Shown: positions 36,906-50,782 of the stretch, piece by piece
Position numbering within the stretch: position 1 is the stretch's first letter
Layout of the letters: each line of letters starts with the position of its first letter
DNA from: Tamarix chinensis
Lineage: Eukaryota; Streptophyta; Magnoliopsida; Caryophyllales; Tamaricaceae
Length of the DNA: 64,000 nucleotides
NCBI GenBank assembly: GCA_030549775.1
Contig: CM060181.1
Span: forward strand, 50,040,218 to 50,104,217
Reading direction: 5' to 3'
Notes under the pieces: generated by a model
What the model saw: the letters and a program-made list of their open reading frames with translations, nothing else
What the model was told of the DNA's origin: nothing
Database searches by the model: none
Program-made: the position numbers and the translations under genes

Positions 36906-39259
36906 TATAACACCCCCAAAATTTATAGTTGAAAATTTTCATTTGTTATAGAAAATCATAAACTAAAAACAAGGGTACTAACACTATAATCAGTATAAGA
37001 TTGACCCCTGATCAGTCTCATACTAACCATAAGGCTAAAGGAACTAAAATTATTAACACGAATAAACAATAAAAACCATAATAGTTCAACATTTCATAAA
37101 TAGAACCAGAGTACGCAAACATCAGAGTTAGTACAGAATAGAAATCGAATACAAATACTCCCACCATAGGGGAAATAAAAGCGATAGTAAAATAAATAAG
37201 GATAAGTTTGGAGGACACCCTCTCGGACCCTAAATTAGGTATAATAGGCCATCACTCAGCCCCACACAAAGCATCACGAGCATCGAATTCATCAAAAGTA
37301 TCATCTCCTACCTGCACAAACTCAGAAGGGTCCACTGCTCATGGGAATTAGTAGTACCCATGAAAAGGGTGATCGGTATGCTACATAATAAGTAAGGTAA
37401 CCATATGGCTAAGACAAAGCATGACATTAAAAGGCAGATAATGCACGCGTTAAATCATTTAGGTTAATCACCATCATTATAATTTAGGCCATTAATTCTA
37501 ACTTGCACGTCTCTTGACTTATATCTACATGAGTACAGAACCCTACTATTATGGTTGGTGTAATGGAAACAACTACTCGAGGGAAAAACACAACAACTAC
37601 TTTAGGGTAGAACGTACCCGACTAATATTATAGCCGATGGAACAGAAGTCACCCTAATCAAGCCCCCACCCACGTGGTGTTCCATTGTAAGTAATTAGTG
37701 TCTTTCTCATGCTTTATTACCAAACAAGGTTTGATTTATCAAGCTCGAAACCCCCACTATTATAGATGATGGAAACGAAAAATAGGTACTCTAGGGAAGA
37801 ATGCTCCTGGCCACTATTATAGTCATTAGAAATGTCTCCGGGACAAAATGCTCCTGGCCACTATTATAATTGGTGGAACAAAAGTCATCCTTACCTAGGT
37901 CCAGGTCAATAATATTTTACTTTAAGTAATTAGTGTTTTATTTGTATCTTATTCCACAAGTAAACCTTACCTAGAAATTCATTCCCCCAATGGACCCCCG
38001 ACTCATTACTATACTTCCACCTTAAACTTCTTCAATGACCTAGTCCCATAACTTGGGACCTCTACACTCCCCGAGACTCTAAGGCCTCTTTCTCACTTCC
38101 ATCCTACTCATCATGAATCTAAGCCCCCATGCATATGGGTTAAGGCCCACTTTCCCTATTCTCCACCTCGGCTCACCATCACTTGCTAGAGTTTTTTCCT
38201 TTGAAAACCCTAAACTAGCCTATGTGGCTCTAGCTTCACTTTTCCATATATAACCTATACTCCTGTTTGAATCCAACACCATCACTCAACTCAACCCACT
38301 CTAAGCATCACAACCCTAATCTCCAATATCTATATGGGTCTAAGAAACCCTAGTTGGCCACCCCGAAATCCTAATACTCATATTTTATTTTACACCAACC
38401 CATCACACATACTCCATCCTCTGTTCCCCTTGACTCACACCCTTCATAAAACACCCTCTTAATCTTAACCCTAATTCCAACGAATCTTCACAACTCTCTC
38501 ATATCACTCCATACTTAGGATTTTCCCCCGAAAACCCTAGTTAAGATCCTATGCACACTTCCACTAACCCATCTACTATCTTTTTCCCTAAAGAATCCAA
38601 TCACCCAAAATACTCTTTCCTCACCATGTTTAAACTTTAAACCAACTTTTTCCATGTAAACTTTTCCTCTATACAAATACTAACCACCCCATACAAGCCT
38701 CACACTTTCCATGCAATGTTTACTCCAACCCTTCATTTTATTATTATTCTTTCTTTATTTTATCACCGCTAGGTCATAAGGTACTTAGGCTTTTTCCCAC
38801 TTCTTCCTATTCACCCCAATTTCTTTATTACTTTTAAATTCCCACAACCTCACTATACCACCTAAGTCCTCCTAGAATGCATGTCATACCATAAAAACTA
38901 TACATAAGATCATGTCATAAAATGCAAGTCATATCACCCATGTCACATATATCATAACTCACATACAACTTACTTTAGCTCCATGCAAAACAAACAGCAC
39001 TACACACATTTTAGTCCACACTCACATATAATACATAACACATATCAATACACCCATGATAACCCAAATCATAGCAAAATCAAGCCTTAATCATATCCTT
39101 ATCTAATAGGACACCTAGCTTAGATCACGAATCCTACACCTCCTTATGGGAAGGGTTTGGTTCATCTATAAAAATAGAATGCTAAATATTAAACCTTTTT
39201 CCTACATCCTTTTCCTTTTATTTTATTTTTATTCCTAAATAAATATTAGTAATGAGATC

Positions 39260-39312
<53 letters not shown>

Positions 39313-40762
39313 GGTTAATAATGGTAAAATATTTAAAATAATTATAATAAATCAATACAAGGGTAAACGATATAACTAGAGAGGGTGGTGGAGGTGATGG
39401 TGATAGAAAAAATAGAATTTTGGGGTTGGAAAAAGGAATAGAAGTGGTGTTTCCTTGGGTGGTAGGGTTTATGGGTTAGAGAGGGTTATGGTGGTGCTGG
39501 CGGTGTCCAACGGTGACAGTGCTAGCAGCATCGGTGGTGGTAGCCAAGAGTGAAGTGAAAGGAAGGGAAGGAAAGGAGGAGTAAGGAGGGAGAGAAAAAA
39601 AGGAATGGAGGGTGTGGGAAGGTATAGGGAGATTTTTTTGGCAGAGAGAGCTATAATAGAGGTGGTGGTTGTGGCAATGGTGGCAGCTTAGGGCGACATA
39701 AGGAGCGATGAGGGGTGTAAAAGAGTAGCTCAAGCTGCCCACTTTGCACAAGTGGGGAGATAAGAGGAGGGAGATTTAGAGGCAAGGGAAGGTCACGTTT
39801 TGTGGAGGGTGGTACAAGGAAGAGAAAGGGTTGAATTTAGGATGATGAAGCAACACGACGACAGCGGCAGCGGTATCTGAAGAGGCGACAAGAGAAAAGG
39901 AGGCAAGGGAGAATCAGAGTAGAAAAGAGAGAGAAGAAGAGGGTGAGGGGGATTTTATAGGCATAGGGGAGGGAGAAGAGGATAAGGGATGAAAGAGGAC
40001 AAAGGGGAGAGCAGGTGGCTATTGGCCAGCTGTGGAAGGCTATGCAGATCTACAATGGGGCTAGGTTCATAGGGGGCATGGTTGGGTTTTTGGAAGGGTT
40101 TTAAGGGGTTAGGTGGGGATGTTAGGGTCGTAGAGGGGCGGGGACCAGTGTAGGGTAGTGTCAGCTACACGTCCTGTAGGTCAGGACGAAGGGTTCATAG
40201 CCATACTCGCTCGCAAATTATGGGTAGGTTGAAGACGGGGGCAAAAGGAGAAGACGAGAAAAAGGAAAGGGAGAAAAAGGGAAAGAGGAGGAGGCCAGCA
40301 TTGGGCTATGCAAAGGAAAAAAAGTGGGTAGGGGAAAAGGAAAGGAGAGGAGGAAGAGAGGGAGAAGATTGGGCAGCGACCCAAGTCAGCAAGGGAAAGG
40401 GAAAAGAAAGAAAAGAAGAAAAGGGAAGAAAGAAAAAGAAAAAGAAAAACGAAAGAAAAGTAAGGTGGTTGGGGTGTTTTGGGATTTTTTTAAATTTCTA
40501 GGAATAATAAAATTAGTAAAAATAAATAATTAATTTTTTTATTAATTTAGAAATTATGGTTATAATTTTCTTAAAATTTATTCTAATTTAGTAAATTATT
40601 CTAACCTCTACTAATTTGATCCCTACATTTTTTTTCTCATTTTAGCTTTCACTATTTTTATTATAAATCACTATTTTATTAAAAATGGTATGTTTAATTA
40701 AATCTTACCCATTAATACTTATTTTATTTTTAATTCCTAAATTTGGGTTTTAGGGTTTTACA
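36906..40762 (-). mobile_element. long LTR, minus orientation (family E, 3857 bp, probably solo)
   Basis: On the minus strand it starts TGTAAAACCCTAAAACCC at 40762 and ends TTTTGGGGGTGTTATA at 36906. It has the same plan as family A: AT-rich start, pyrimidine-rich block (purine-rich on plus, about 39370-40470), an ATT microsatellite, then ATAATAGTGGCCAGGAGC motifs (37610-37870) that family A copy 1 also has near 32415. No primer-binding site or coding sequence adjoins it. Flanking 5-mers do not match. Confidence 0.7.
39261..39312. repeat. (AAT)17 microsatellite
   Basis: A perfect trinucleotide run inside the minus-strand LTR. Confidence 0.97.
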
Positions 40763-43289
40763 TTGACACCTTTTTGGCATCCCTATGCCATCTTATTTTT
40801 TCTAAACTTTCGGCCTCTCATGTACCCTATATGATATATTATATGAGATTATAGAGGTGTAGGTTTTTTTTCTTCTTTTTTTCACTTTTGTTTGTCTTTT
40901 TTTTCATTTTTTTTTCTTTTCTCATGTACATGCTATTTTTTTCCTTTTACTTTTTTTCTATTTGTTGCTCTGTACACATAGTTATGTCTATCGACACCTA
41001 CAATATAAGATTAAGTAGATGCTAATGAATTTCCTAAAATTATTATAAATAACTCTTTTGTTAGGATATATATTTTCAATTGAAAGTCTAGATTAAACTT
41101 TAGCCTATATTCAATTATATTTAGGAAAAATAATATGAATAGAAATTGTAGATCTTGTTTTTATCTTTACACCAAAATTTAAATTACCTAAATTTAAGTA
41201 TGTATGTGAAAATTATGGTAAAAATACAAGAAGTTGTCAAAATCATACAAAATCAACTTAAAGCTCAAAATTAATCATATAAATGAGATTATTAAATTAA
41301 GTAAATAATTAAAAATAATATAAATAACCATACATATTATTCAAATAAATAACTAAAAGCTTAAATTAAAAGGATATAAAATATGTAAAAATATGTGTCC
41401 ATCATAAAGCAAGACAAATGAGGTATGAATAAGGTAAAGAGGTTGGTGAAAATTGTTGTAAAGAGAGAGGGGGAGTTTGCTTGTTCAACACTTGAATGAA
41501 TAGTAAGATATAGAGTATATAAGAGAAAATATAATGGGTGTGTAAAAGTAGTGAAAACCCAACAATCAAGCTAAAGGGATGAGAGTTACAGTGTATAGGT
41601 CCAAGGTCAAGGGATGTCAAGTCCAAACATGGAGAATGCAAGTTATTAAGATCATGCGTACTTGCTTTTAGGATTTTTATATCAACCTTAGCTACCATGC
41701 AATGATAATCATGGAACACTTATCATAAAAATTACATCATAACTTGACAAGATTACAAACTCTAAAAAAAACCATAGATATACATGCGTTAACCATTCAA
41801 CATGTTACACATGCATATAACTCATACGTAATGGTAAATCAAACCTACATACCAACGATTTACAAGCATGTTATCATTTTATCGTGTATTTCATAACATT
41901 GTCATATCACAAAACCCTATCATGGTTCTAGATATAACAATTTAACATGCTTACACATAAATTCTATTGTCTCATGAGTGATTGAATTTACCTAAACCCA
42001 AGTTAAACAAAAGTAAAAAAGATCATCTCCTGCATGATACCTCAAGGATTACCTAAGAAAACAAAACCCAACAACACATATATTAGCATCTATTATAACA
42101 CAAAAATAACAAAAATTAACTAAAACCAACTCAGGAGAAAGGGGTAGAAATATATTAGGTAAAGGAAGAAATGGCACAAGCTACACTACAAGGGGAAGCA
42201 ATGTGTGAAGCTCACATAAGAAGAGGAGGAGAGGCACTCGTTGTTGTCACCAAAGTGGGAAGAAATAATGTCACTGGTTGCTACAGTAAGGAGGGAGGTT
42301 TTGGAGGTGGTTGACACAACTAAGGAGGGGTGCACTAGTTATATTATATGCAAGGGAAAGCTAGGTGAACGACTTGCACAGGATAAGAATGGTTGTGCAA
42401 TGAAAAGATCAAAGGCATGTAGTGCATACAAGGGTAGAGAGAAAGGAATGCATATGGGTGAGGTGTGCGAAGTGTGCATGGCTATGTACAAAGCACATAT
42501 GCAAGGGAAAAAGGATGTACATGGGTGTGTGAGAGACTGTGTTTTAGTCATGCTAGAGGGGCACAATTGGGGTGTGCAAGGGTGTACAGTTGTTCTCCTT
42601 AATAAAAATCAAAATAGAGCAATACATAGGAAAGAAAAGAAAAGGTTGGAAGTGGGGATGGTTAGGCGACAACAAGGGTGACTTATGGGGAGGTTGTGCT
42701 CATGGTTTATAGAAGAAAAATGGTGGTGCTTGGTGGTTGTTGGTAGAGAGGTGATGTGGTGATGATTGATGATGGTGTGGGGTGCTGGTTCAACAAGAAA
42801 TAAAGACAGAGATAGGGGAGAAAAGAAGATAGTCAATTGGGCTAAATCAAAACATAAAAAAAAAAAGAGAGAGGAGGGGATGCTTAAATGGATGATGGCA
42901 TAAATGGAGCAAGTCAATATGTAAAAGCAAAACATGAATGAGGGGAACATGGGGAAGAGGTAACGTGTAGGGGAAGGTGGTGTGAGAGAGAATTATACAC
43001 TAGGGAAACGGGAGCTAAAGACTAAAAATATTAATAGGGTAAGGGTTATATTCATAAAAGTTATACTGATGAAAAAACATCCGAGAAGAATTAGGGTTCT
43101 TAGGTAAAATAGATTCGAGGTCCTAAATATGGTTAAAACTAATAACCTAAATTCAATCTAAAGTTTAACATACATATATAATATGCTATAATAATATACA
43201 TACATATAATACATTTATCACAGAACATTCTAAAATAATGATTATAACTAATTACATATAATTATCGGTTTATGATTAGGGTTTCTACA
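40763..43289 (-). mobile_element. LTR-like repeat DNA, unclassified
   Basis: On the minus strand, sequence from 43289 starts TGTAGAAACCCTAATC, followed by AT-rich DNA and then a CT-rich stretch. This resembles an LTR start, but no matching end was found. An open plus-strand frame of 146 codons (42241-42681) has odd composition (many C, K, M) and no family resemblance, so I do not call it a gene. Confidence 0.35.
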
Positions 43290-44377
43290 AACAGAGTATT
43301 ATATAGGTAGTTCTGTCCTATATGATCTCAAACTCAAAAGCGAAAAACAAGGAATCCTAGTGATCCCAAATATCTAATCTAACCACCCATCTAACCCCTA
43401 TGCTAAAAACTCAGAGGTCTACCTCCCTAAAAAGTAATTCATCCTCTAGAACCTTGTAACTCAGGCTTCTTCTTACCCAAAATGGAAGCATGTTCCTTAA
43501 CAATAGTAGCGAAAACACATGCATGCTCGTACAACGTTGCTAAGTCACAAAATCCCACAACACCTATCAACCTATGAATGCTAAAGTGGAGCCTCTACTC
43601 AAATAGAAAGACCATCGTCATCTTGATAGCTATTATACCCTAGGCGAACATCAACTACACTAAAAACCGAGCATGGTACTCCTATATGGTCATGTTCTTC
43701 TGAGTCACCTGCATGGACTCCTTAAGCTTATCCCTCCTAATTATCTCAAGGTAAAACTTCATGAGAAGCACCATCTTGAAGTCCTCCTAAGACATCAATG
43801 GTCCTCCCTTTGCATGATGACCTCCCCACTAGGTGTTTTCTACTCTCTAAAGGACAAAAGGATAATATACTCTCCTTCCTAGCTCTTGGATAATTAACTG
43901 CATCACAAGTCTAATCTAAACCCCGAATCCATCCTTTCTAGGTGATCAAACCCTCCTCCATAGAGTAAATTAGTGAGTAATGAATATTAACTCTCTAAAT
44001 CTATTCATCTATAATACCCTCCCATGGTTAATGTGGAGGTGGTGGTGGTAGTTGAGGCTAAGGTGTCAATTGAGGATATCCTCAATGAAGGCCACGAACG
44101 CCTCCTCTAAATGTCTTACATAACTGTTAAGTTCCATGGGAAGCTAGCTACAAGATAAAAACCTTGTTAGGATTAATATTCCTACCTTACTAGTATATAA
44201 TACACATAATCACATATAAAGGGTGCATAGACTACTCGTTTTCGATTGCTCACAAGTTAATCCTAATTTTTTAAGAATAAAGTTTTTGAAAATATGAATA
44301 AAAAATCGAGAAATTCATATAAGAAATTGATTGAGAACCAAAATTTGTAAACCCAAAACATGGTAATCAAAAGCAAA
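43290..44377 (-). mobile_element. 5' internal region of a gypsy element (leader and gag)
   Basis: This lies between the primer-binding site and the LTR-like DNA at 43289. Only the gag relic is recognisable; pol is missing, so the element is 3'-truncated. Confidence 0.6.
43560..43910 (-). pseudogene. gypsy gag relic
   Basis: Minus-strand translation gives FKMVLLMKFYLEIIRRDKL, then KESMQVTQKNMTI-EYHARF. This matches the capsid region of plant chromovirus gag (...EF..L.QG.MTV.EY...F). Stops interrupt it. It lies about 0.5-0.8 kb inside the primer-binding site at 44378, exactly where gag belongs in the element whose 5' LTR is 44393-47334. Confidence 0.7.
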
Positions 44378-44389
44378 GCTCTAATACCA
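44378..44389 (-). other. primer-binding site for initiator tRNA-Met
   Basis: The minus strand reads TGGTATTAGAGC, one base from the TGGTATCAGAGC used by many plant gypsy elements. It starts three bases after the LTR end (GTTACA-AGT-TGG). This proves that the flanking 2.9-kb repeat is a 5' LTR. Confidence 0.85.
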
Positions 44390-44392
44390 ACT

Positions 44393-47334
44393 TGTAACAC
44401 TTCAAAATTTACTACTAAAAAAATTTATTTTAGTAGAAGCATAATAACAAGTTAATTAGGTGTTACCACCATACTCGATATAAGTCTTATTTACCATACC
44501 ATCTTTGCATTAAATATAAGGCAAAATACTTAGAAGTTAAAACAAGATATACTATGAATGAGGAAACTTTTATACAACTTAAATAAGCATTTAGATATTA
44601 ACTCTAAGTATAATATAATGAAATACAATCAAAAGGGATCTATTGGAATTAAGAGTCCATAAAGGTATCCGAATAAAAACTAATAATTGGATAACATCAA
44701 ATCTACTTCCAAACCCCAAGATACAAAAAGAATCACTCCTCCACAGGTAGATCATCAAAAGTTGAGAAATCATTAATGTGGCTATCAGCAACCTGCATGA
44801 AAAAGACTAGGTCATCTACTTATAAGAATGAGTAGCACCCATCAAAAAGATAGTTAGTACGCTATGTACTTATCATGGAAACAATATAGTCATAGTAAGA
44901 GCATACAAAATACATAAGGTCACATAGAAGATTAATCTTATGCATTGATTAAACATGATATGATGAAAGAGAGAAACTAAACTAGAGTTCCATTATTAGG
45001 TATAACTAAAATCTATTTTCTTAATTATGTCAAGTTTAGGGACTCCACTATTCTTAATTTGATACAATAGGCTAAAGCACCTCCCCAGGCAAATTGTTCC
45101 CGAGCTTATTATCATCCAATGGAACGGATTCAATGCAACCTAGGGTAACACACTCCTGACCACTACTATTAAACTAGTGGAACAATATGAAACACCTCTT
45201 AAGGCAAAAAGCTCCTGAGCTACTATTATTATCTAGTGAAACAAACTAAACACCTCTGTCCTAACTTATGTGATCTTTCACTTTAAGTAATTAATACCTT
45301 ATTTAGATGTTACTTATCTTAATTTCATCATGTAGGAATAAATATAAACATGGAAGACTCATAAACCAGACTTAAGAGAAATAAACAAGGCACACACAAC
45401 ATAACTACATAATGATTGGGATATTTACTAAGGAAAAAAACCATAACTCCCCTAGAAAACCCTAATTTCACAAGATAAGTATAACTTCTCTCATCACCAA
45501 ATTTAGTACACCATCCTAAAATAACATTATCAGCAATATCCAAAAATCATGGTATAACTTTAATGTCTTACACATATGATAACAAGTTTGCCTTTAGGGT
45601 CACTAGTCACCATTTAGGCCATTTTTTTATAGGCTTATGCTTCTCATGATTATCCTAAACATTTTACATAATTAGCATAATTATGTTATTTTAAATCTCT
45701 TACCATTGTAGAAACACCAAAATTTCATATTTAACCCATATTCATCAAAATACCTTTATCTTACCGAAAGCTTTAAAGTCTCATTTTAGATAATTAGTTT
45801 CCTAATTGATCACCATTTGATCATATCACTTATGAATTAATTTATAAAACCATAAAATATTATCATGTCATAACTAATTTCCATATTAACATAAAATGAC
45901 CCAAATACTCTTACAATAACCATAATATCTAAATTTCCATAAAACCCTACAAGTCTAATATCATTATTTCCTGACGTTCAACTAATTACATCATCAGACA
46001 ACTTTACCACATTCATTACCCAATTTCCATTCTTTACCCAAAATGTAGATCATATTCCCCCACATAGAGTTTCAAGATAAGACTTATCACATGAAATATA
46101 ATATAAGCTCATGCTTTCTTATAACACTCGATTTCTATAATAAAATACCACTTTATCATACAATAACATTAACAATATGAAATTATTAATATAATAATAC
46201 CAAACATGAGAATACAAAAATAATAACACACAGCCTTTAAAAATCCCTAACTAAGACATGTATTATTACCTAACTGACACTAGTCTCTAAGCTAGTAGAA
46301 CCCTAATATTTCTCCTCCAAGACCACTAGAAAATCACCTAAAAACCAAGAATAATACATAGCTATAACATAAGAAAACAACCAAGGAAAATTTAATACAA
46401 ATGAGGATAAAAAAGGAGAAAAACCAAAGCAAACAAAGTTGCAGGAAAATGTGGCATAAATGAGATTAACTGTGTGAGGTTATGGTGTAAGTATAGGGCT
46501 ATTATGTGAAAGGATGATACAGATAAGGGGTTTTGTGTGGGTGAATGATGCAAATAGGGGGTTTCATGGATGAGTGACATAGCTAGGGTAGGTATTACAT
46601 GGGAAGTTGACACGACTAACGGTAAGGTGGCATGAGGTGGGGGTTATTTGTGTGAGTTTTAGTTGCTAATAGAGGTAAGCTGCAAGAGGTTTGGATACAA
46701 CTCAAGGGTGTGTTGCATGGGGTGTTGAAATATTTAGGGTTGGATTTATGTGGGGTTTTTATGAAATAAAGTTGGAGCTGTGTGAGGTTGGATAAGTTAC
46801 ACAAAGCTTCTTGTATGAAAATGGTGGAAATCAATAGAGTAAAACATATAAAAGTTGAGGAAAGAAAGAGGAAGTTAAGGAAGTTTTGGTGAGGAATTAA
46901 ATGAGGTAAATAGAGATAATGGAGGATATTTATAGGATAAGTGATGCATAAATGGTTGGGAAGAGAGTAGTTGAGGCATAGGGGGCATAGGGCGAGGTAG
47001 AGATTGGGGAAATTTTGGGGCAAAATTTTCTAATAACACATCCCTAGGAAATAGTGAGGTAATGATGGTGGTGATGGATTTAAGCTAGGTAGGATGGAGG
47101 GTGGAGGGTGGAGGCTTAATAGAAGGAATTTGATTAAGATAGGGAGAATATCATGTAGAAAAGTAGGAGGAGAAGAATACTAGGGAAGGAGAAGAAGACA
47201 AGGGGAAAAGGGGAAGAGAAAAGAAGTTTAGGGTTAAGGTTAAAGTTAGGTTTACAATTAAGATTAAATAATTAGGTTAAGCTTAAAATATTAATCATTT
47301 GATATTAGAGTTAGGTTAAATTCAGGGTATTATA
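44393..47334 (-). mobile_element. 5' LTR of a gypsy element (family C, 2942 bp)
   Basis: On the minus strand it starts TATAATACCCTGAATTT at 47334 and ends GAAGTGTTACA at 44393, followed by the primer-binding site. It carries the shared core (GATCTTTCACTTTAAGTAATTAA on plus near 45272) and ACTATTATTAAACTAGTGGAA-type motifs near 45160. It is homologous to the split family C copy at 28042-36700. Confidence 0.8.
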
Positions 47335-48654
47335 GTAAGAGAGCAATTGATTGGGTAGAATTCCACATAGTTTTCATTAGACAATGGAACAATAATGAGC
47401 ATGTTAGCATCATAACACCTAATTTTTTCTCAAATACTAAATATATGGAGACTAAATATATGTAATGGTATTGTTATATCACATGACTACTTATTTCACC
47501 AACTTCATTGCTATAGTGACCCAAGGTTCAGATATTTCAATAGTAACCTCATTCATGCATAGTATAAAAACTGGTATGCTCCGTTCTATTTAGTTTATAA
47601 ATTATGACATTCTTTATTTTATGATATAATTTATAATATTAACTTTTTTTCATGAATAGTTCAAGATTATTAAATTGATGATCAAAAAGATTAAGCGTAT
47701 AATTGAAACAACACCTAATGTTGAATGATAGAGTTCATTGAATGAAGTTATATGTTTCACTGTGAATTGTTCAACGAAGTTGGTGAAGAATTATAAGAGC
47801 TAAAACAATAAGATAATGAACAAGAAGTGCAACCTAGTCAAAGAGAAAGGAGGAGAAGAAGAGAAGGTGGAAGCGTGGAGCAACTCAAGAGGAAGTTGCT
47901 TTGTCTCAATTGATGTAATTAACCTAACTTCCTAATTCTACTTCATAATCATCAAACAGAAGAAGACATGAGCTGAGAATATAGAATGTAATCTAACTAT
48001 CTATGTTAATAAAAATTTTATGCATTATAAACATAATTTATTTTAGACTTATTAAGTTTTTATCTCTTGTTATTTAATTTGGTACCATCTTTGAATGAAG
48101 CTATGAAGATTAGTAGAAGAAATATGTTAGAACGACACCGTACTAAGAAAATACATAGATCCTTACTATTTTCCCATTGATTATTCCCTTTGATTAATTG
48201 TGATAATTAGTACAAGAAATAGGTTGGGCTAAATTATAATGAGAAGGTACATCAGAGTGAGCCTTCCCATTAAACATGCTCTTTGATTAGGCGTGTTTTA
48301 AGTGAACCCAATTACTTTCTCTTAATTAGTGGAAATATATGCATTTCCTAGGATAGATGTTTTTTGAACATGCATTTTTTTCTTGTGAAACTTGTAGTTA
48401 AAACACCCATTGATTAGGTTTGTCTTAAGTTGGTCAAATTCATACCTCTTAGGTTAAGTGTAAACCAAATACCAAAATAGGACAAACACCCAATGATCAA
48501 GTATGTTGTCTTGTGAAATGACTCATAGGATGCCTAATCATTAAACGTACAAAGTATAATACTCTTTTGTTGTGAATTGATTAGGATAGATGTCCGTTCA
48601 TAAGGCATATTGTATGTTTCCTAAAAATCTTCATAGACTAGAAGGTTTTGTAAA
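47335..48654. other. unassigned AT-rich DNA
   Basis: No recognisable gene. 47740-47900 reads in part like coding sequence (acidic then arginine-rich), but stops intervene and I recognise no family. Confidence 0.3.
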
Positions 48655-49320
48655 CAATAGTGCATGGTGTTCAAATAATTATATGTGGTGTTGAAATTTT
48701 TGGGTGTGGTGTTCTAGTGATCGAGTGTGGTGTATAAAAGATTGAGAATAGTGTTCAAATGATCAGGTGATATGTCCAAATGGTTGGGTGTGCAAGATTT
48801 CAAGCGTGGTGCTCAAATGATTGGGCATAGTGTATAAATAATGGGTGTAGAGTTCAAACAATTAAGTGCACTGTATAAACGATATGATGTGGTGTTTAAA
48901 ATATCTAGTGTTATGATCAATTGATCAAGTGTGGTGTTCAAAATATCAGGCGTAGTGTATAAACAATTAGGCATGGTGTTCAAACAATTAGGTGTGATGT
49001 ATAAACAATCAGGAATGATGCACAAACAACCGAGGATGATGTTCAAATGATCGCTTGTAGTATACAAATGATCACACATAGTATATAAATGATCAGGTCT
49101 AGTGTGCAAATAATCTAGTGTGGTGTACAAAGACGTGGTGTTCTAGTGATTGGATGTGGTGTTTAAATTATTGAACTTGGTGTTCAAATGATTAAGTGTG
49201 ATCTTTAAATGATCAAGTGTGGTGTTTAAATGATTGAACAAGGTGTTCTAATGATCACACATGTTGTTCAAATGATTAAGCATGTTGTTCCGGTGTTCTA
49301 GTGAGTAAGCATGACATTGT
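48655..49320. repeat. degenerate 21-bp minisatellite, about 30 units
   Basis: The unit resembles TCAAGTGTGGTGTTCAAATGA. On the minus strand it can be read as a seven-residue repeat (pattern L-Y-T-T-P-D-x) for 105 codons at 48813-49130. That frame is a by-product of the 21-bp period and has no other support as a gene. Two or three more units recur at about 50281-50336. Confidence 0.85.
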
Positions 49321-49952
49321 TCTCATGATAATATTTAAGTTTAGAAAATAATAAAAATAAAATTAAGGTATATCGAGAACTTAACCTATTTCACTAACCT
49401 ATTCATATAAATTAATATTTTTAAATAGCTTCAAATCAACATTTCATATATATATATATATATAAGTTAATTAGAATCTTCACAAAATAGTCATGAATGT
49501 CATATAATTTAACTAAACAAAATCTTCACAAGCATATTTGGAATGATAATTAAACAAACTAAAACTATGATTCAACAAAATAAACATATAATCTAACTAA
49601 ATTACACTATAAGTAACAATCTATGCAAAAACTGTAAAATGGAAGCCAAAAACCTTTACAACATTTAAGAGAAATGTTGATATGATGTGCACAACAAAAA
49701 TTTAGTATAATCTAACATATATTCAAAACAGTTATAGGACTTTTTGGGGAAGATAAACAAAAAAAAATAGAGAAATAATTATAAACTTAAAGGTATACCT
49801 TAAATTAGTGGAATAGAGGTAAAAGATTGAATTGTAGTGATGGAGACCTAGTATGTGTTGAGATATAGCAGAGAAAAATTAATTGAGATGGAAGATTGAG
49901 GATAAAATAATGTAAATAGTAGATTTGGTAGGAAGGAGTCATTCAACACAAA

Positions 49953-50019
<67 letters not shown>

Positions 50020-50336
50020 AATGGGTATATAGTGTCACCACGAAGGAAACACTTCACACCAAGTACCAAAATAACCCTTTTGTGTTTTTCAAATTCTAAA
50101 ATATCCCTTTTGATTGAGAACTAACAAAAATATCCCCTTTTAGTCCTAAAGTAACGAAGTTCATTTTTTTCATTTGAATGAAATACCCCAATCATCATGC
50201 ATGTTTAAGGAGCCAACTCTTTATATTAATTTTTTTTTTTGTAGAAAAATGAGATGCTTGATATTTAGGCCTGTAATATGAAATGATGGGTTATGTTATA
50301 CAAATGATTGATTATGGTGTATAAATGATAAGGTAT
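49321..50336. other. AT-rich DNA between minisatellite blocks
   Basis: No gene is recognisable. It holds the GA microsatellite at 49952-50018. The 21-bp repeat units resume at its right end, so this kilobase may be an insertion in the array or a non-repeat spacer. Confidence 0.35.
49952..50018. repeat. (GA)n microsatellite
   Basis: A nearly perfect GA run of about 65 bp, interrupted once near the start. Confidence 0.97.
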
Positions 50337-50782
50337 TGTAACGTCTCAAAATTTTTCTACTAAAAATTTTTGTTTTTAAGCGGTAGTATTAACATAATAT
50401 AGTGGGTATTACCGCCACTCTTAGCATGAGTTTGGTTTAAACCCTTCTCATACTAAGTGCTGCAATAAAACTTTATGACAAATAAATCAAAAAATGAGAA
50501 AATAGATATAGATAGTAAAGTCTTTAATAATTTAGTATAATAACAAAGTACATAGAATGTGCTCTAGATAACACAAAACATAAAAAGAGATGAGGGGGAT
50601 AAAAGAGATATCTAGAAGCTATGGCACATAATATGTGTGACTTCGGATAGATATAACTCTACGTCCTAACCCTAGGGTGTAAACCCACATCAATCCACCT
50701 AAAGAACCTCCTCAACGTTAGCAAGATCATGATCATATACTTGCGACACAACATCAACAAATGTATAACAACTAATCTAGTA
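50337..50782 (-). mobile_element. 3' LTR of a chromovirus, outer part, split by a later insertion
   Basis: It begins TGTAACGTCTCAAAATTT on plus (the LTR end on the minus strand) and carries GGTATTACCGCCACTC, a landmark of these LTR ends. It resumes at 55325 after the nested LTR. Together with the pol relic at 57-59 kb it forms the 3' part of a minus-strand element. Confidence 0.7.
50778..50782. repeat. target-site duplication TAGTA (left)
   Basis: A perfect match to 55325-55329, flanking the 4542-bp LTR. Confidence 0.85.

Noticed and set aside
42241..42681. 146-codon open frame with many C, K and M residues
   Set aside because: It lies in LTR-like DNA, has no family resemblance and overlaps an open antisense frame.
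48813..49130. Possible repeat protein with a seven-residue unit
   Set aside because: The pattern follows from the 21-bp DNA period; there is no start context, domain or splice support.
48655..49320. CRISPR-like array
   Set aside because: The units are contiguous and degenerate without unique spacers, and the genome is a plant.
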